This document shows positions 34,439 through 43,571 of a stretch of DNA of 64,000 bases, piece after piece (positions within the stretch are counted from its first letter, which is position 1; every line of letters begins with the position of its first letter). The translations under genes and the position numbers were made by a program. The notes beneath the pieces were generated by a model. The model searched no databases. It was not told the DNA's origin and worked only from the letters and a program-made list of their open reading frames with translations. This DNA is from Candidatus Pacearchaeota archaeon. Lineage in GTDB: Archaea > Nanobdellota > Nanobdellia > Pacearchaeales > GW2011-AR1. Where the stretch lies: contig JAVZCO010000001.1 in assembly GCA_038874355.1 (NCBI GenBank), positions 1 through 64,000 on the forward strand. Reading direction: 5' to 3'.

Positions 34439-34452
34439 TATGTATATACATA
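34439..34452 (-). promoter_or_regulatory. 14-bp perfect palindrome in the AbrB-CDC48 operon promoter
   Basis: TATGTATATACATA lies immediately next to the TATA box TTTATAAAT (34454-34462), on the transcript-start side, about 33 nt before the ATG at 34406. It is a plausible operator for the AbrB-like protein encoded first in the operon; the binding is inferred. Confidence 0.5.
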
Positions 34453-34511
34453 CTTTATAAATTTTTCGGTTTTAAAAAAATAATAAGATTTATATATAAA
34501 GCTAAATAAAA

Positions 34512-35117
34512 ATGAAAATGAAAAATATAAAAATAAAAATTATAGAATTTTGGAACGACGATTCTTTAAAATCTTGGTTAATTTTTCTTTTTATAATTCT
34601 TCCTTTAACTTTTTTATTTATAAAATTTATATTTTTTCCTCTTATAAATCTAATTTCCGGATGTGATAAAACTTTAGTAGTAATAGAAAGCGGAAGTATG
34701 CATCATGATAATTTAATAGGAAATTTATTTTATATGCAATATGCATTTGACAATTATTGGGAAAAAGCAAAAAATTGGTACTTACAAAACAATATAACTA
34801 AAGAAAAATTTAAAGAATTTCCTTTTAGAACTGGAATGGAAATAGGAGATATAATAGTTTTAACAAAAAGAGGGAAAATAAAAGTAGGAGATGTAATTGT
34901 TTTTGAAGCAAATCAAAAAAGACCTATAATTCATAGAGTAATCTCCATAAAAGAAGAAAATGGAAAAATAATTTATTCTACAAAGGGTGACGCTAATCCT
35001 TCTCAATTACCTTTTGAAGAAAAAATAGAAGAAGAACAAATAGTAGGAAAAGCCATAATTAAAATCCCTTTAATAGGTTATCCTCGTGTCTTCGCGGCAA
35101 AAATAATAGGAGAATAA
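34512..35117 (+). CDS. Signal peptidase I, archaeal/ER type
   Basis: The 201-residue membrane protease cleaves signal peptides outside the membrane. It has a hydrophobic anchor at about residues 20-47. The catalytic Ser motif is VVIESGSMHHD (Ser near 61), the general-base His is in RPIIHRVISI (near 141), and the Asp motif is STKGDANPSQLPFEE (near 160). His in place of Lys defines the archaeal/eukaryotic class. It may process the many signal-peptide proteins at 18-21 kb. Confidence 0.9.
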   Translation: MKMKNIKIKIIEFWNDDSLKSWLIFLFIILPLTFLFIKFIFFPLINLISGCDKTLVVIESGSMHHDNLIGNLFYMQYAFDNYWEKAKNWYLQNNITKEKFKEFPFRTGMEIGDIIVLTKRGKIKVGDVIVFEANQKRPIIHRVISIKEENGKIIYSTKGDANPSQLPFEEKIEEEQIVGKAIIKIPLIGYPRVFAAKIIGE

Positions 35118-35163
35118 ATAAAAAAATAGTAAAATTTAAATATACAATAACTATAAAAGAAAA

Positions 35164-35472
35164 ATGGAATTTTGTAAAAAATGTGGGTCTGTTTTATTAA
35201 AGACAGATTCGGGTTATAAATGTGCTAGATGTGGTAAGAAAGTAAAAGAAAAAATTAAAATAGAAGTATCAGAAAAAATTGAAGGAGCTAAAAAGATAGG
35301 CATAATAAAAGAAAAAGATACTGATGTTTTTCCTACTGTTTCTGCAGTCTGCAGTAAATGCGGAAATAAAGAAGCTTACTTCTGGACAGCTCAAACTCGC
35401 GCAAGTGATGAAGCAGAAACAAGATTTTTCAAATGCAAAAAATGTAATTATACTTGGAGGGAATACACTTAA
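35164..35472 (+). CDS. tfs: Transcript cleavage factor TFS
   Basis: The 102-residue factor rescues backtracked RNA polymerase. The N-terminal zinc ribbon is CKKCGSVL...CARCGKK (residues 4-23). The C-terminal TFIIS-type ribbon is CSKCGNKEAYFWTAQTRASD with the catalytic Asp-Glu pair (DEAETRF), then CKKCNYTW. It ends with REYT, as in the family. It is 46 nt downstream of the signal peptidase gene. Confidence 0.95.
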   Translation: MEFCKKCGSVLLKTDSGYKCARCGKKVKEKIKIEVSEKIEGAKKIGIIKEKDTDVFPTVSAVCSKCGNKEAYFWTAQTRASDEAETRFFKCKKCNYTWREYT

Positions 35473-35536
35473 ATTAATAACTTACAATGATATTTATTAT
35501 ATTAAAAATATTTTATTTTTAAGAAAATTATAAAAA

Positions 35537-35611
35537 TGGTTCCGAGGGGATTCGAACCCCTGACACCCGCATTAAGAGTGCGGTGCTCTAACCAGACTGA
35601 GCTACGGAACC
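35537..35611 (-). tRNA. tRNA-Lys (anticodon CTT)
   Basis: A 75-nt cloverleaf. The acceptor GGTTCCG pairs with CGGAACC, the discriminator is A, the anticodon stem CCGCA/TGCGG has loop CTCTTAA (anticodon CTT), and the T arm is AGGGG-TTCGAAT-CCCCT. No intron is present. It is convergent with TFS. Confidence 0.95.
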
Positions 35612-35764
35612 TTATTTTATATAAAAAAAGATAATTTTAAATTTTTTTTGTTTATTAATAATTTTTAAGATATTTTATAAATTTCTATAAAAGAATAAAG
35701 AACGAATCTTCAATTATCAATCATTATTTAAAAGTTTATTAGATAGTAAGTAAATATCTTAAGA

Positions 35765-36031
35765 TTATTCTATTAATCTTTTTATATTTTCTATATTATT
35801 TGCAACTTCTTCTCCTTTTTTTGTTAATTTAATAATTTTTATTCTTCCTTTTTTCTCAAAGATAACAAGCCCCATTTTTTCCAATAGCTGCAAAATTTTT
35901 ACAGCATGGCTATAAGTACAATCTACTTCTTTACTTAAAATAGATCCATATTTTGCTCTATTTCCTTTCTTCAAATTTATTAACATCATTGCTGGCTTAG
36001 ATCTGAAAAAAACATCAAAATTATTTTTCAT
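35765..36031 (-). CDS. Winged helix-turn-helix transcription regulator
   Basis: The 88-residue protein is one wHTH domain. KPAMMLINLKKGNRAKYGSILSKEVDCTYSHAVKILQLLEKMGLVIFEKKGRIKIIKLTKKGEEVA contains the recognition helix and a basic wing, in the MarR/ArsR manner. No ligand domain is present. A TATA-like AGTATATAAA lies at about 36086-36096, some 60 nt before the ATG, leaving a leader with imperfect inverted repeats that might be self-regulatory. Its targets cannot be named from sequence. Confidence 0.82.
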   Translation of the reverse strand: MKNNFDVFFRSKPAMMLINLKKGNRAKYGSILSKEVDCTYSHAVKILQLLEKMGLVIFEKKGRIKIIKLTKKGEEVANNIENIKRLIE

Positions 36032-36219
36032 TTTTATTTATTTTTTAAATTAATTTTATATATTACTATAATCTATATATTAGACTAGTATATAAATCTT
36101 TCTATTTTTAGATTTTTTAGTAATTTTATAGTTACAACAATTTTTAAATATTTTCTTATTTTAAAGAAATCTTAAAAAATAAAAATATTTATATATTCTA
36201 AATAAATTTTCTAAATTGT

Positions 36220-37392
36220 ATGAAAAGAAATATATTCATAGAAAGAATAAAAGAACCTCTAACAGAAAAAAAACCTATAGAGATAGTAGAAAGAAAAGGT
36301 ATTGGGCATCCTGATACTATATGTGATGAGATATGTGAGAGAGTTTCTAGAAGATTGTGTAAGGAGTATATAAAAAAATTTGGGAAAATTTTACATCATA
36401 ATATTGATAAAGCTTTATTAGTTGCAGGAAAAAGTATTCCTAAATTTAAAGGCGGCAAGATTATAAAAAAAATAAGAATAATAATATGTGGAAGAGCTAC
36501 AACCAGAGTAGGAAAAACTAAAATTAATATTAAGAATATTGTAAAAGAAGAAGCAAAAAATTATTTAAAAAATTTTCATGCTTTAAAAGAAAAAGATTAT
36601 AAAATAGAATGTGCAATAGAAGAAGGCTCTGATAATTTAAAAGAAGTTTTTTCTTCAGAAAAATTGAAAGCAAATGATACAAGCTTTGGAATTGGATATG
36701 CTCCTTACTCAAAACTAGAATCTATTGTTTTAAAAATAGCAAATTTTCTTAATTCTAAAAACACTATTAAAAAATATCCTTGGATTGGAGAAGACATTAA
36801 AGTTATGGGTTTAAAAAAAGATGGAAAATTAATTATAACATGTAGTATAGCATTTATAGACAAATATATTAATAACATAGAAGATTATTTTAATAAAAAA
36901 GAATTCTTAGGAAAAGAGTTATTAAAATTGTTTAAATGTGATGAGATAATAATAAATGCTTTAGATAAATCAGTAGAAAAAGCAAAATGTGAAAGTGATA
37001 TTTATTTAACAACAACTGGATTATCAGCAGAGATGGGCGATGATGGTCAAGTAGGAAGAGGAAACAGAGTTAATGGATTAATAACAGCAGATAGATACAT
37101 GTCTATGGAAGCTGCTGCTGGAAAAAATCCTACAAATCATGTAGGAAAAATATATAATGTTCTTGCTAATATAATAGCTTCTGATTTAGTATCAAAAAAA
37201 TTAGTTAAAGAGTGTTATGTTAAAATTCTAAGTAGAATAGGCTCACCAATAGATGAGCCACAGATATTAGTAATACAAGTTAAAGAAAGATTTGTTAATT
37301 CTAGAAGAATAAAAAATATAGCTAATTATTGGCTAGATAATATACAAAGTGTAATTAACGGAATCATTAATGGAAAATTTAAGATATGCTGA
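36220..37392 (+). CDS. mat: S-adenosylmethionine synthetase, archaeal type
   Basis: The 390-residue archaeal-class methionine adenosyltransferase makes SAM from Met and ATP. VERKGIGHPDTICDEICE (about residues 22-39) is the ATP-binding start. Further motifs are GSDNLKEVF, TSFGIGYAP, DIYLTTTGLSAEMGDDGQVGRGNRVNGLITADRYMSMEAAAGKNPTNHVGKIYN (from about 255, broken here only by line length) and SRIGSPIDEPQI. The start is a near-leaderless ATG after TATA box TATTTATATATT. It supplies the methylases in this window. Confidence 0.96.
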   Translation: MKRNIFIERIKEPLTEKKPIEIVERKGIGHPDTICDEICERVSRRLCKEYIKKFGKILHHNIDKALLVAGKSIPKFKGGKIIKKIRIIICGRATTRVGKTKINIKNIVKEEAKNYLKNFHALKEKDYKIECAIEEGSDNLKEVFSSEKLKANDTSFGIGYAPYSKLESIVLKIANFLNSKNTIKKYPWIGEDIKVMGLKKDGKLIITCSIAFIDKYINNIEDYFNKKEFLGKELLKLFKCDEIIINALDKSVEKAKCESDIYLTTTGLSAEMGDDGQVGRGNRVNGLITADRYMSMEAAAGKNPTNHVGKIYNVLANIIASDLVSKKLVKECYVKILSRIGSPIDEPQILVIQVKERFVNSRRIKNIANYWLDNIQSVINGIINGKFKIC

Positions 37393-37702
37393 TTTTATAA
37401 GATTTTTAATTAAAGAGAATAAAAAAATATCATTAAGAGGGATTTAGCGAACTTTTCAAAGCTAATAAAGTTTATTCGATAAGTTCTTTATTATCTTTCA
37501 ATTTAATAAAATCTTTTATAGAAAAATTTAAATATTATAATTTTATTTTTTTTATTATGAAAAATTATCATTCAAAAAATTTAATAATTTTATATGATAA
37601 AAGTTTTTCTTTCAATAAAAAGTTTTCTTTAATTTCATATTCGTGTAGTATTTGTTAAAGATTTGTTACATTTCTTAGATATAAATTTAAATAAAATATA
37701 AA
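37393..37702. other. Intergenic stretch with one hairpin; no gene supported
   Basis: Nothing above about 33 codons is open here; ATG 37557 to stop gives a 33-residue frame that I do not consider convincing. The main structure is an inverted repeat TAATAAAG (37463-37470) with CTTTATTA (37486-37493), and an inner TTAT/ATAA stem closed by TCG. It lies about 70 nt after the SAM synthetase stop, so it could be a terminator or a small RNA element. Confidence 0.4.
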
Positions 37703-37930
37703 ATGATATTAACATTATATCATAACTATGAAGAAGATATAATTGATATAGAAGAAATTTCAAAATTTATAAAAGAAAAATATAATATTTCTTTAAAAAT
37801 AAAACAATTTAAACCATTAAATAAATATATACAACCCTTTTCTGCTATAACAGAAATAAGAATTGAAGAAAATATTGGTAATGGAAAATTAGAAGAAATT
37901 TTAAGTTATATAGAAAGTAAAATAAGATAA
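37703..37930 (+). CDS. Small hypothetical protein
   Basis: The 75-residue protein opens MILTLYHNYEEDIIDIEEISKFIKEKYN, followed by IKQFKPL and IRIEENIG, giving a beta-alpha-beta pattern. It resembles the start of archaeal DUF6775-type putative metallopeptidases, but no HExxH motif is present, so a protease role is not supported. It precedes serS by 30 nt on the same strand. Confidence 0.55.
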   Translation: MILTLYHNYEEDIIDIEEISKFIKEKYNISLKIKQFKPLNKYIQPFSAITEIRIEENIGNGKLEEILSYIESKIR

Positions 37931-37960
37931 ATTTAAATAATGAAAAAATAATGAAAAAAT

Positions 37961-39250
37961 ATGTTAGACATAAAATTTATAAGAGAAAATCCTGAATTGG
38001 TGAAAGATAATATAAGAAAAAAATTTCAAGAGAATAAAATTCCTCTAGTTGATAAGTTATTAAAATTGGATAAAGAATGGCGTAAGATAAAATTGGATGC
38101 GGACTCTTTAAGAGCACAAAGAAATAAGATAAGTAAAGAAATAAATGAAGCAAAAAAAAGCAATAATAAAAAAAAGGTAGAACAGCTTTTAAAGATAGCA
38201 AAAGAATTACCTGAAAAAATAAAAATTTTAGAAGAAAAAGAAAAATTATTTGAAGAAGAAATAAAAAAAATTCTATTAGTTATTCCTAATATAATTTCAA
38301 AAGAAACCCCTTTAGGAAAAGATGCTTCTGAAAATAAAGAAATAAAAAAAGTTGGAAAAATACCTAAATTTGACTTTCCAGTTAAAAATCATGTTGAAAT
38401 AGCCGAAAATCTAGATATAGTAGATTTTGAAGCTTCTGCTAAAGTTTCTGGAAATGGATTTTATTATCTTAAAGGAGAACTTGCTTTGTTGAATCAAGCT
38501 TTAATAAGATTTGCTATAGATTTTATGAGAAAAAAAGGATATCAATATATAGAAACTCCTTTAATGTTAAAAGAAGGGGCAATTTTTGCTTCTATGAATA
38601 AAGAGGCAATAGAACAATCTGTTTATTCTATTGTAGGAGAAGATTTACATTTGATAGGAACAGCAGAACAATCTTTATTAGCAATGCATGCAAACCAAAC
38701 AATTCCAGAAGAAGAATTGCCAAAAAAATATTTTTCTTACTCTATGTGTTTCAGAAAGGAAGTAGGAAGTCATGGAATAAACGAAAAAGGTTTATGGAGA
38801 ACTCATCAGTTTAATAAAGTTGAACAATTTATTTTTTGTAAGCCAGAAGATTCAGAAAAAATGTACCAAGAATTACTAGAAAATTCAGAAGAAATTTTGC
38901 AATTATTAGAATTGCCTTATAGAGTAGTAGAAATATGTTCTGGTGACTTATCAGATTGGAAATATAGAAGCGCAGATTTAGAAGTTTACAGACCAACAAC
39001 AAAAGATTATGGAGAAGTCATGTCTTTAAGTAATTGTACAGATTATCAAGCAAGAAAACTTAATATAAAATGCGTTAATAGAAAGGGAGAAAGAAGAGTT
39101 TTACATACATTAAATGACACGGCTTTAGCTACATCAAGAATAATGGTAGCGATTCTTGAAAATTTTCAACAAAAAGACGGTTCTGTTAAAATTCCTAAAG
39201 TTTTATGGCCTTATACAGGATTTAAAGAAATAAAAAGAAAAAAATTATAA
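37961..39250 (+). CDS. serS: Seryl-tRNA synthetase, common (bacterial-like) type
   Basis: The 429-residue class II synthetase has an N-terminal antiparallel coiled-coil tRNA-binding arm (about residues 25-105). The catalytic core includes motif 2 CFRKEVGSHGINEKGLWRTHQF (near 262) and motif 3 TLNDTALATSRIMVAILENFQ (near 385). It is not the rare zinc-dependent methanogen type. It is preceded by a small gene 30 nt upstream. Confidence 0.96.
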   Translation: MLDIKFIRENPELVKDNIRKKFQENKIPLVDKLLKLDKEWRKIKLDADSLRAQRNKISKEINEAKKSNNKKKVEQLLKIAKELPEKIKILEEKEKLFEEEIKKILLVIPNIISKETPLGKDASENKEIKKVGKIPKFDFPVKNHVEIAENLDIVDFEASAKVSGNGFYYLKGELALLNQALIRFAIDFMRKKGYQYIETPLMLKEGAIFASMNKEAIEQSVYSIVGEDLHLIGTAEQSLLAMHANQTIPEEELPKKYFSYSMCFRKEVGSHGINEKGLWRTHQFNKVEQFIFCKPEDSEKMYQELLENSEEILQLLELPYRVVEICSGDLSDWKYRSADLEVYRPTTKDYGEVMSLSNCTDYQARKLNIKCVNRKGERRVLHTLNDTALATSRIMVAILENFQQKDGSVKIPKVLWPYTGFKEIKRKKL

Positions 39251-39497
39251 AATAAATTTTCCTTCTTATTGTAGAAATAATCATAAAGCAATATAAATAT
39301 ATATCAATCAATTTTTCCTTATTATTATATCTTTTATATTTGTTATTTTTATAATTTTATTAGAATTAAAATTTATTTTTATTAATAATAAAATCAATTA
39401 CAAAATTTTTTTTAATTTTTTACATCTTATATTAATAATGTTTAAAAGGTTAGATGATTTATATTCATCAAAATAAGAATCAAAATAATAAGATAAG

Positions 39498-39923
39498 ATG
39501 AAGTACAGAAAGGGAATTAGGTTGGTTGTTTATAAAAAAGAAAAAAATAGAATTCTTTATTTAGTTTTGAAAAGAAAACTTAGATGGAAAGGTTATGAAT
39601 TAATTAAAGGTGGAAAAAAAGAAAAAGAAAATGATTTACAAGCGATAAAAAGAGAACTAAAAGAAGAAACAAATTTAACACCTTTAAAAATAAAAAAATT
39701 AAATCTAATTGATAAATTCATTTATCCAGATAAATATAAAAAAATATTTAAAAAAAATGGATTTATAGCAAGATGTTATTTAGTTGAGGTAGGAAGTAAA
39801 AAAATAAAATTAAGTAAAGAACATTCCTCTTACAAATGGCTTCCTTATATTAAAGCAAAAAATATTTTAAGTTATGATAATGCAAAAAAGATATTAAAAA
39901 TAGCTAATAAAATTTTAAAATGA
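39498..39923 (+). CDS. Nudix hydrolase
   Basis: The 141-residue protein contains a complete Nudix box, GGKKEKENDLQAIKRELKEE (about residues 38-57), matching G-x5-E-x7-REL-x-EE. It hydrolyses a nucleoside-diphosphate-linked compound; the substrate is unknown. Its stop overlaps the ATG of the following phosphoesterase, suggesting coupled translation. It follows a 247-nt gene-free AT-rich gap. Confidence 0.88.
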   Translation: MKYRKGIRLVVYKKEKNRILYLVLKRKLRWKGYELIKGGKKEKENDLQAIKRELKEETNLTPLKIKKLNLIDKFIYPDKYKKIFKKNGFIARCYLVEVGSKKIKLSKEHSSYKWLPYIKAKNILSYDNAKKILKIANKILK

Positions 39924-40525
39924 AAAAAGAAAAAAAAATAAAAATTTTAGCAGCGGGTGATATTCATGGAGGTTCTAAATTAGTAAAAAAACTGGCAGAA
40001 AAAGCAAAAAAAGAAGATGTCGATTTAATTATACTTACTGGTGATATTTTAGGTTTTATAGAAACAAAAAATATAATAAAACCTTTAAAAGATACTAATA
40101 AAAAAATTTTATTGATTCATGGAAATCATGAAGATATTGCAACAATAGATTTTTTATCAAATTTTTATAATGTAAAAAACTTACATGGTTATGCTTTAAA
40201 ATATAAAAATGTTGGAATAATTGGTGCTGGTGGTGCAGTAAATTTCAATACAACCGAAAAAGAATTATTTGAGACTTTAAAAAAAGCTAATAAGTATATT
40301 CAAAACTCAAAGAAAAAAATAATTGTAACCCACATGCATCCTGCCGGAAGTAAATCGGAATTTTCTGGATTCACTGGCAGTAAAGCAATAAGAAAAGCTA
40401 TTGAAAAATTTCAACCAGATATATTAATTCATTCCCATATTCATGAAGCTGAGGGAATAGAAGGAAAAATAGGAAAAACTAAAATTATAAATGTTGGAAG
40501 AAAAGGAAAAATTATAGAAATATAA
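39920..40525 (+). CDS. Calcineurin-like metallophosphoesterase
   Basis: The 201-residue protein shows all five metal motifs: AAGDIHGG, LTGDIL, IHGNHED, VTHMHP and HSHIHEAEG (about residues 11-180). This is the YfcE/Icc-like class of small phosphodiesterases. The substrate is unknown. It lies between a Nudix gene and topoisomerase I (10 nt) in one operon. Confidence 0.9.
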   Translation: MKKEKKIKILAAGDIHGGSKLVKKLAEKAKKEDVDLIILTGDILGFIETKNIIKPLKDTNKKILLIHGNHEDIATIDFLSNFYNVKNLHGYALKYKNVGIIGAGGAVNFNTTEKELFETLKKANKYIQNSKKKIIVTHMHPAGSKSEFSGFTGSKAIRKAIEKFQPDILIHSHIHEAEGIEGKIGKTKIINVGRKGKIIEI

Positions 40526-40535
40526 AAATTATCAA

Positions 40536-42713
40536 ATGGAAAATAAAATTATAAGGAAACAAAAAAATTCTGAAGTAATACCAATAGATGTTTCTAATGT
40601 AAAACGTACAGTTGAAATTCCTATAAAAAAAATAAATATCGAAAAAGTTGAAAATTCCGAAAATAAAACTGCTGATGAAAAAAAAGAAGAAATAAAAAAA
40701 GATTATTATTTAATAATTACAGAAAAACCACAAGCTGCTCTAAAAATAGCTCTAGCCTTAGGAAAAGGAAAACAAAAAAAATTAAATTTTTTAGGAATCC
40801 CTTATTATGAATTGGTATATGACAATAAATTAATATTAGTTGCATCTGCAGCTGGTCATCTTTTTACTCTGGATCAAGAAAGAAAAGATTCTTCCTATCC
40901 AATTTTCGATATAAATTGGGTTCCTTCTTTTAAAAAAGAAAATGGCAAATGGACAAAAAATTATTATCAAACTCTAGCAAAATTATGTAAAAACGCTAAA
41001 GAAATAATAATCGCTACAGATTATGATATTGAAGGGGAAGTTATAGGATTAAACATAATAAGGGGGATAGCAAGAAGAGGAGACGCAAAAAGAATGAAAT
41101 TTTCTACTCTAACTTCAGAAGAGTTAGAAGAATCTTACAATAAAATGATGAATACTATTGATTGGCCGCAAGCTATTGCAGGAGAAACTCGTCATTTTTT
41201 AGACTGGTATTATGGAATAAATTTATCAAGAGCTTTAATGAGTTCTATAAAAGCTGTTGGAAAATTTAAAATTATGTCTATAGGTAGAGTTCAAGGACCG
41301 GCTTTAAATTTGATAGTTGAAAGAGAAAAAGAGATAAGAAATTTTAATCCAACTCCTTATTGGCAAGTATACCTAGTAATAAATGAAGATAAAGAAAAGA
41401 TAGAATTAAAATTAAATAAAAATATAACAAAAGAATCAGAACTTACTCTTTTTAAACATTTAAAAGGAAAAATAGTAAAAGTTAAAACAGAGGTAAAAGA
41501 ACAAAAATTAAAACCTTTACCACCTTTTGATTTAACTTCCTTACAATTAGAAGCATACAAATTTTATGGGATAAATCCTAATGTTACTTTACAAATAGCA
41601 CAAAACTTATATTTAAATGGTTTTATTTCTTATCCTAGAACTTCATCACAAAAAATCCCACCTTCTATAAAACCTAAAAAGATAATTGAAAAACTTTCTT
41701 CTATTTATAAAGAAACTATTTTATGTAATAGAGAAAAACCAATTGAAGGCAAGAAATCTGATCCTGCTCATCCTTCTATCTATCCAACCGGAGAGATTCC
41801 GCAAAATCTCTCTTCTGAAGAGAGAAAAATTTATGATCTGATAGTTAGAAGATTTTTATCCTGCTTTGCTTCAGACGCTTTAATAGAAAATAAAATAATA
41901 ACAGCAATAATAGATAATTCAAAATTTTTGAAAAAAGGAGTAGAGATAAAAGAAAAAGGATGGTTAAATATATATAAATCAAGAATAAGCGAAAAAGAAA
42001 TTCCTACGATAAATGGAGAATATAAAATTATAGATAGTAGAATAGAAGAAAAAATGACCAATCCTCCTAATAGGTATACTCCAGCTTCAATTATAGCGGA
42101 ATTAGAAAAAAGAAATTTAGGAACAAAAGCGACTCGCGCATTAATAATTCAAACCTTATATGATAGAGGTTATATAAAAGGTCAAAATATAGAAGCAACA
42201 GAACTTGGAATTTCTTTAATTGAAACTTTAAAAAAATATTCTCCTATAATAATTGATGAAAAACTAACAAGAAAATTTGAAAAGGAAATAGAAAATATTT
42301 TAGAAAGTAAAAAAAATCTAAAGGAAAAACAAAAAAAAATAATAGAAGAAGCAAAAGAAGTAATAAAATCGATAGCGAATCAATTTAAAGAAAAAGAGAA
42401 AGAGATTGGACAAGAATTAAATGAAGCAGAAAGAAAAAGAAATGAAAAAGAAAAATTGGAAAATGAAATAATAGATTGTAAAAATTGTGGAAAGGGAAAA
42501 TTAAGATTATTATACAATAAAAAATCAAAAAGATATTTTGTTGCTTGTAGCAATTATCCGGAATGCAAAATAACATTTACTCTTCCTAAAGGTTTAATAA
42601 AAAAGTCTCAAAATTTATGTGAAAAATGCAATTTACCTAAATTAATATTAATAAAGAAAAGAAAAAAACCTTGGGAATTTTGTTTTAACCCTCAATGCAA
42701 AAAAGAATCTTAA
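40536..42713 (+). CDS. topA: DNA topoisomerase I, type IA
   Basis: The 725-residue enzyme relaxes negatively supercoiled DNA. After an unusual charged extension of about 55 residues comes the toprim domain, IITEKPQAALKIALALG, with IIATDYDIEGE (about 158-170). The active-site Tyr lies in ISYPRTSSQKIP (Tyr near 367). The C-terminus holds two Cys4 zinc-binding motifs, CKNCGKGK...CSNYPECK and CEKCNLPK...CFNPQCK. It ends overlapping radB by 4 nt on the other strand. Confidence 0.96.
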   Translation: MENKIIRKQKNSEVIPIDVSNVKRTVEIPIKKINIEKVENSENKTADEKKEEIKKDYYLIITEKPQAALKIALALGKGKQKKLNFLGIPYYELVYDNKLILVASAAGHLFTLDQERKDSSYPIFDINWVPSFKKENGKWTKNYYQTLAKLCKNAKEIIIATDYDIEGEVIGLNIIRGIARRGDAKRMKFSTLTSEELEESYNKMMNTIDWPQAIAGETRHFLDWYYGINLSRALMSSIKAVGKFKIMSIGRVQGPALNLIVEREKEIRNFNPTPYWQVYLVINEDKEKIELKLNKNITKESELTLFKHLKGKIVKVKTEVKEQKLKPLPPFDLTSLQLEAYKFYGINPNVTLQIAQNLYLNGFISYPRTSSQKIPPSIKPKKIIEKLSSIYKETILCNREKPIEGKKSDPAHPSIYPTGEIPQNLSSEERKIYDLIVRRFLSCFASDALIENKIITAIIDNSKFLKKGVEIKEKGWLNIYKSRISEKEIPTINGEYKIIDSRIEEKMTNPPNRYTPASIIAELEKRNLGTKATRALIIQTLYDRGYIKGQNIEATELGISLIETLKKYSPIIIDEKLTRKFEKEIENILESKKNLKEKQKKIIEEAKEVIKSIANQFKEKEKEIGQELNEAERKRNEKEKLENEIIDCKNCGKGKLRLLYNKKSKRYFVACSNYPECKITFTLPKGLIKKSQNLCEKCNLPKLILIKKRKKPWEFCFNPQCKKES

Positions 42714-43438
42714 AATAATCCTCTTTTTTTTATTCCACTATCTGTTATAATAAAATTTAATTTTCTCTCTTTCAAATTTCTATGTTTTATTAATTTAGCT
42801 ATTCTTTTACCATTCACATTACTTAACTCTATTAAACATTTACTCCAGTATTTTAAAATATCTCCTCCAACCATTTTTATTTCTGATTTTTTTCCTTTTT
42901 TAAAATCTTCTTCGCTAATAAAATCATGATATACCTGATTTGTTATGATTATAGCTATATTTTTTGTTCTGGCTATTTCTGCAAGTATTTTCATTTGTTT
43001 TGCAAGCTCTGCATTAATTTCTTGTACATTGTTACTATTCTGTTTTGCTTCTGCAAGATCTAATCTATAAAGCATGGTCATTCCATCAATTATTATCAAA
43101 GAAATTTTATTTTGATTTATTTCTTTTTCTAGTCTATTTATTATTTTAGATTGTTCCTTAAAATCCAGAACATGTAAGAGTAAAATATTTTTTAGAACCT
43201 CTTCATAATTATCAGGAACAAGTTGTTTTACTCTTTCTATAGAAAATCCTCCTTCAGTATCAATATAAATAACCTTATATCCCTTTTTTGCTTGGCTAAC
43301 AGCAGCTAAAATACAGAAATTTGTTTTTCCAGTTCCGGCCTCTCCATAAATTGTCGTTATAACTCCTTTTTCATAACCTCCATATAACCATTTATTTAAA
43401 TCATAACTTCCAGCAGATATCTTATTTTCTTTGTTCAT
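42710..43438 (-). CDS. radB: DNA repair and recombination protein RadB
   Basis: The 242-residue RecA-family protein lacks the N-terminal domain of RadA and so is RadB. KISAGSYDLNKWLYGGYEKG leads to Walker A GEAGTGKTN (about residues 28-36), and IIDGMTMLYR is Walker B (near 118). It assists homologous recombination by family. The TATA box TTTATATA lies at 43470-43477, with a short leader. Confidence 0.93.
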   Translation of the reverse strand: MNKENKISAGSYDLNKWLYGGYEKGVITTIYGEAGTGKTNFCILAAVSQAKKGYKVIYIDTEGGFSIERVKQLVPDNYEEVLKNILLLHVLDFKEQSKIINRLEKEINQNKISLIIIDGMTMLYRLDLAEAKQNSNNVQEINAELAKQMKILAEIARTKNIAIIITNQVYHDFISEEDFKKGKKSEIKMVGGDILKYWSKCLIELSNVNGKRIAKLIKHRNLKERKLNFIITDSGIKKRGLF

Positions 43439-43571
43439 AATTTAAATAAGAAAAAAGAGTTAAAAAGCATTTATATAATAGATTTTATATTATTAATTTA
43501 AATAAAAAATTACTGAATGAATTACTTAATGTTTCCAGTTTTTTAATTATTTAAAATGATATTTTCATTAT

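Noticed and set aside
36032-36100. Imperfect inverted repeats before the winged-helix gene
   Set aside because: Only short arms (TCTA/TAGA) pair; too weak to call an operator.
37557-37658. 33-codon open frame in the gap after SAM synthetase
   Set aside because: It is short, has no promoter at the normal distance and no recognisable pattern.
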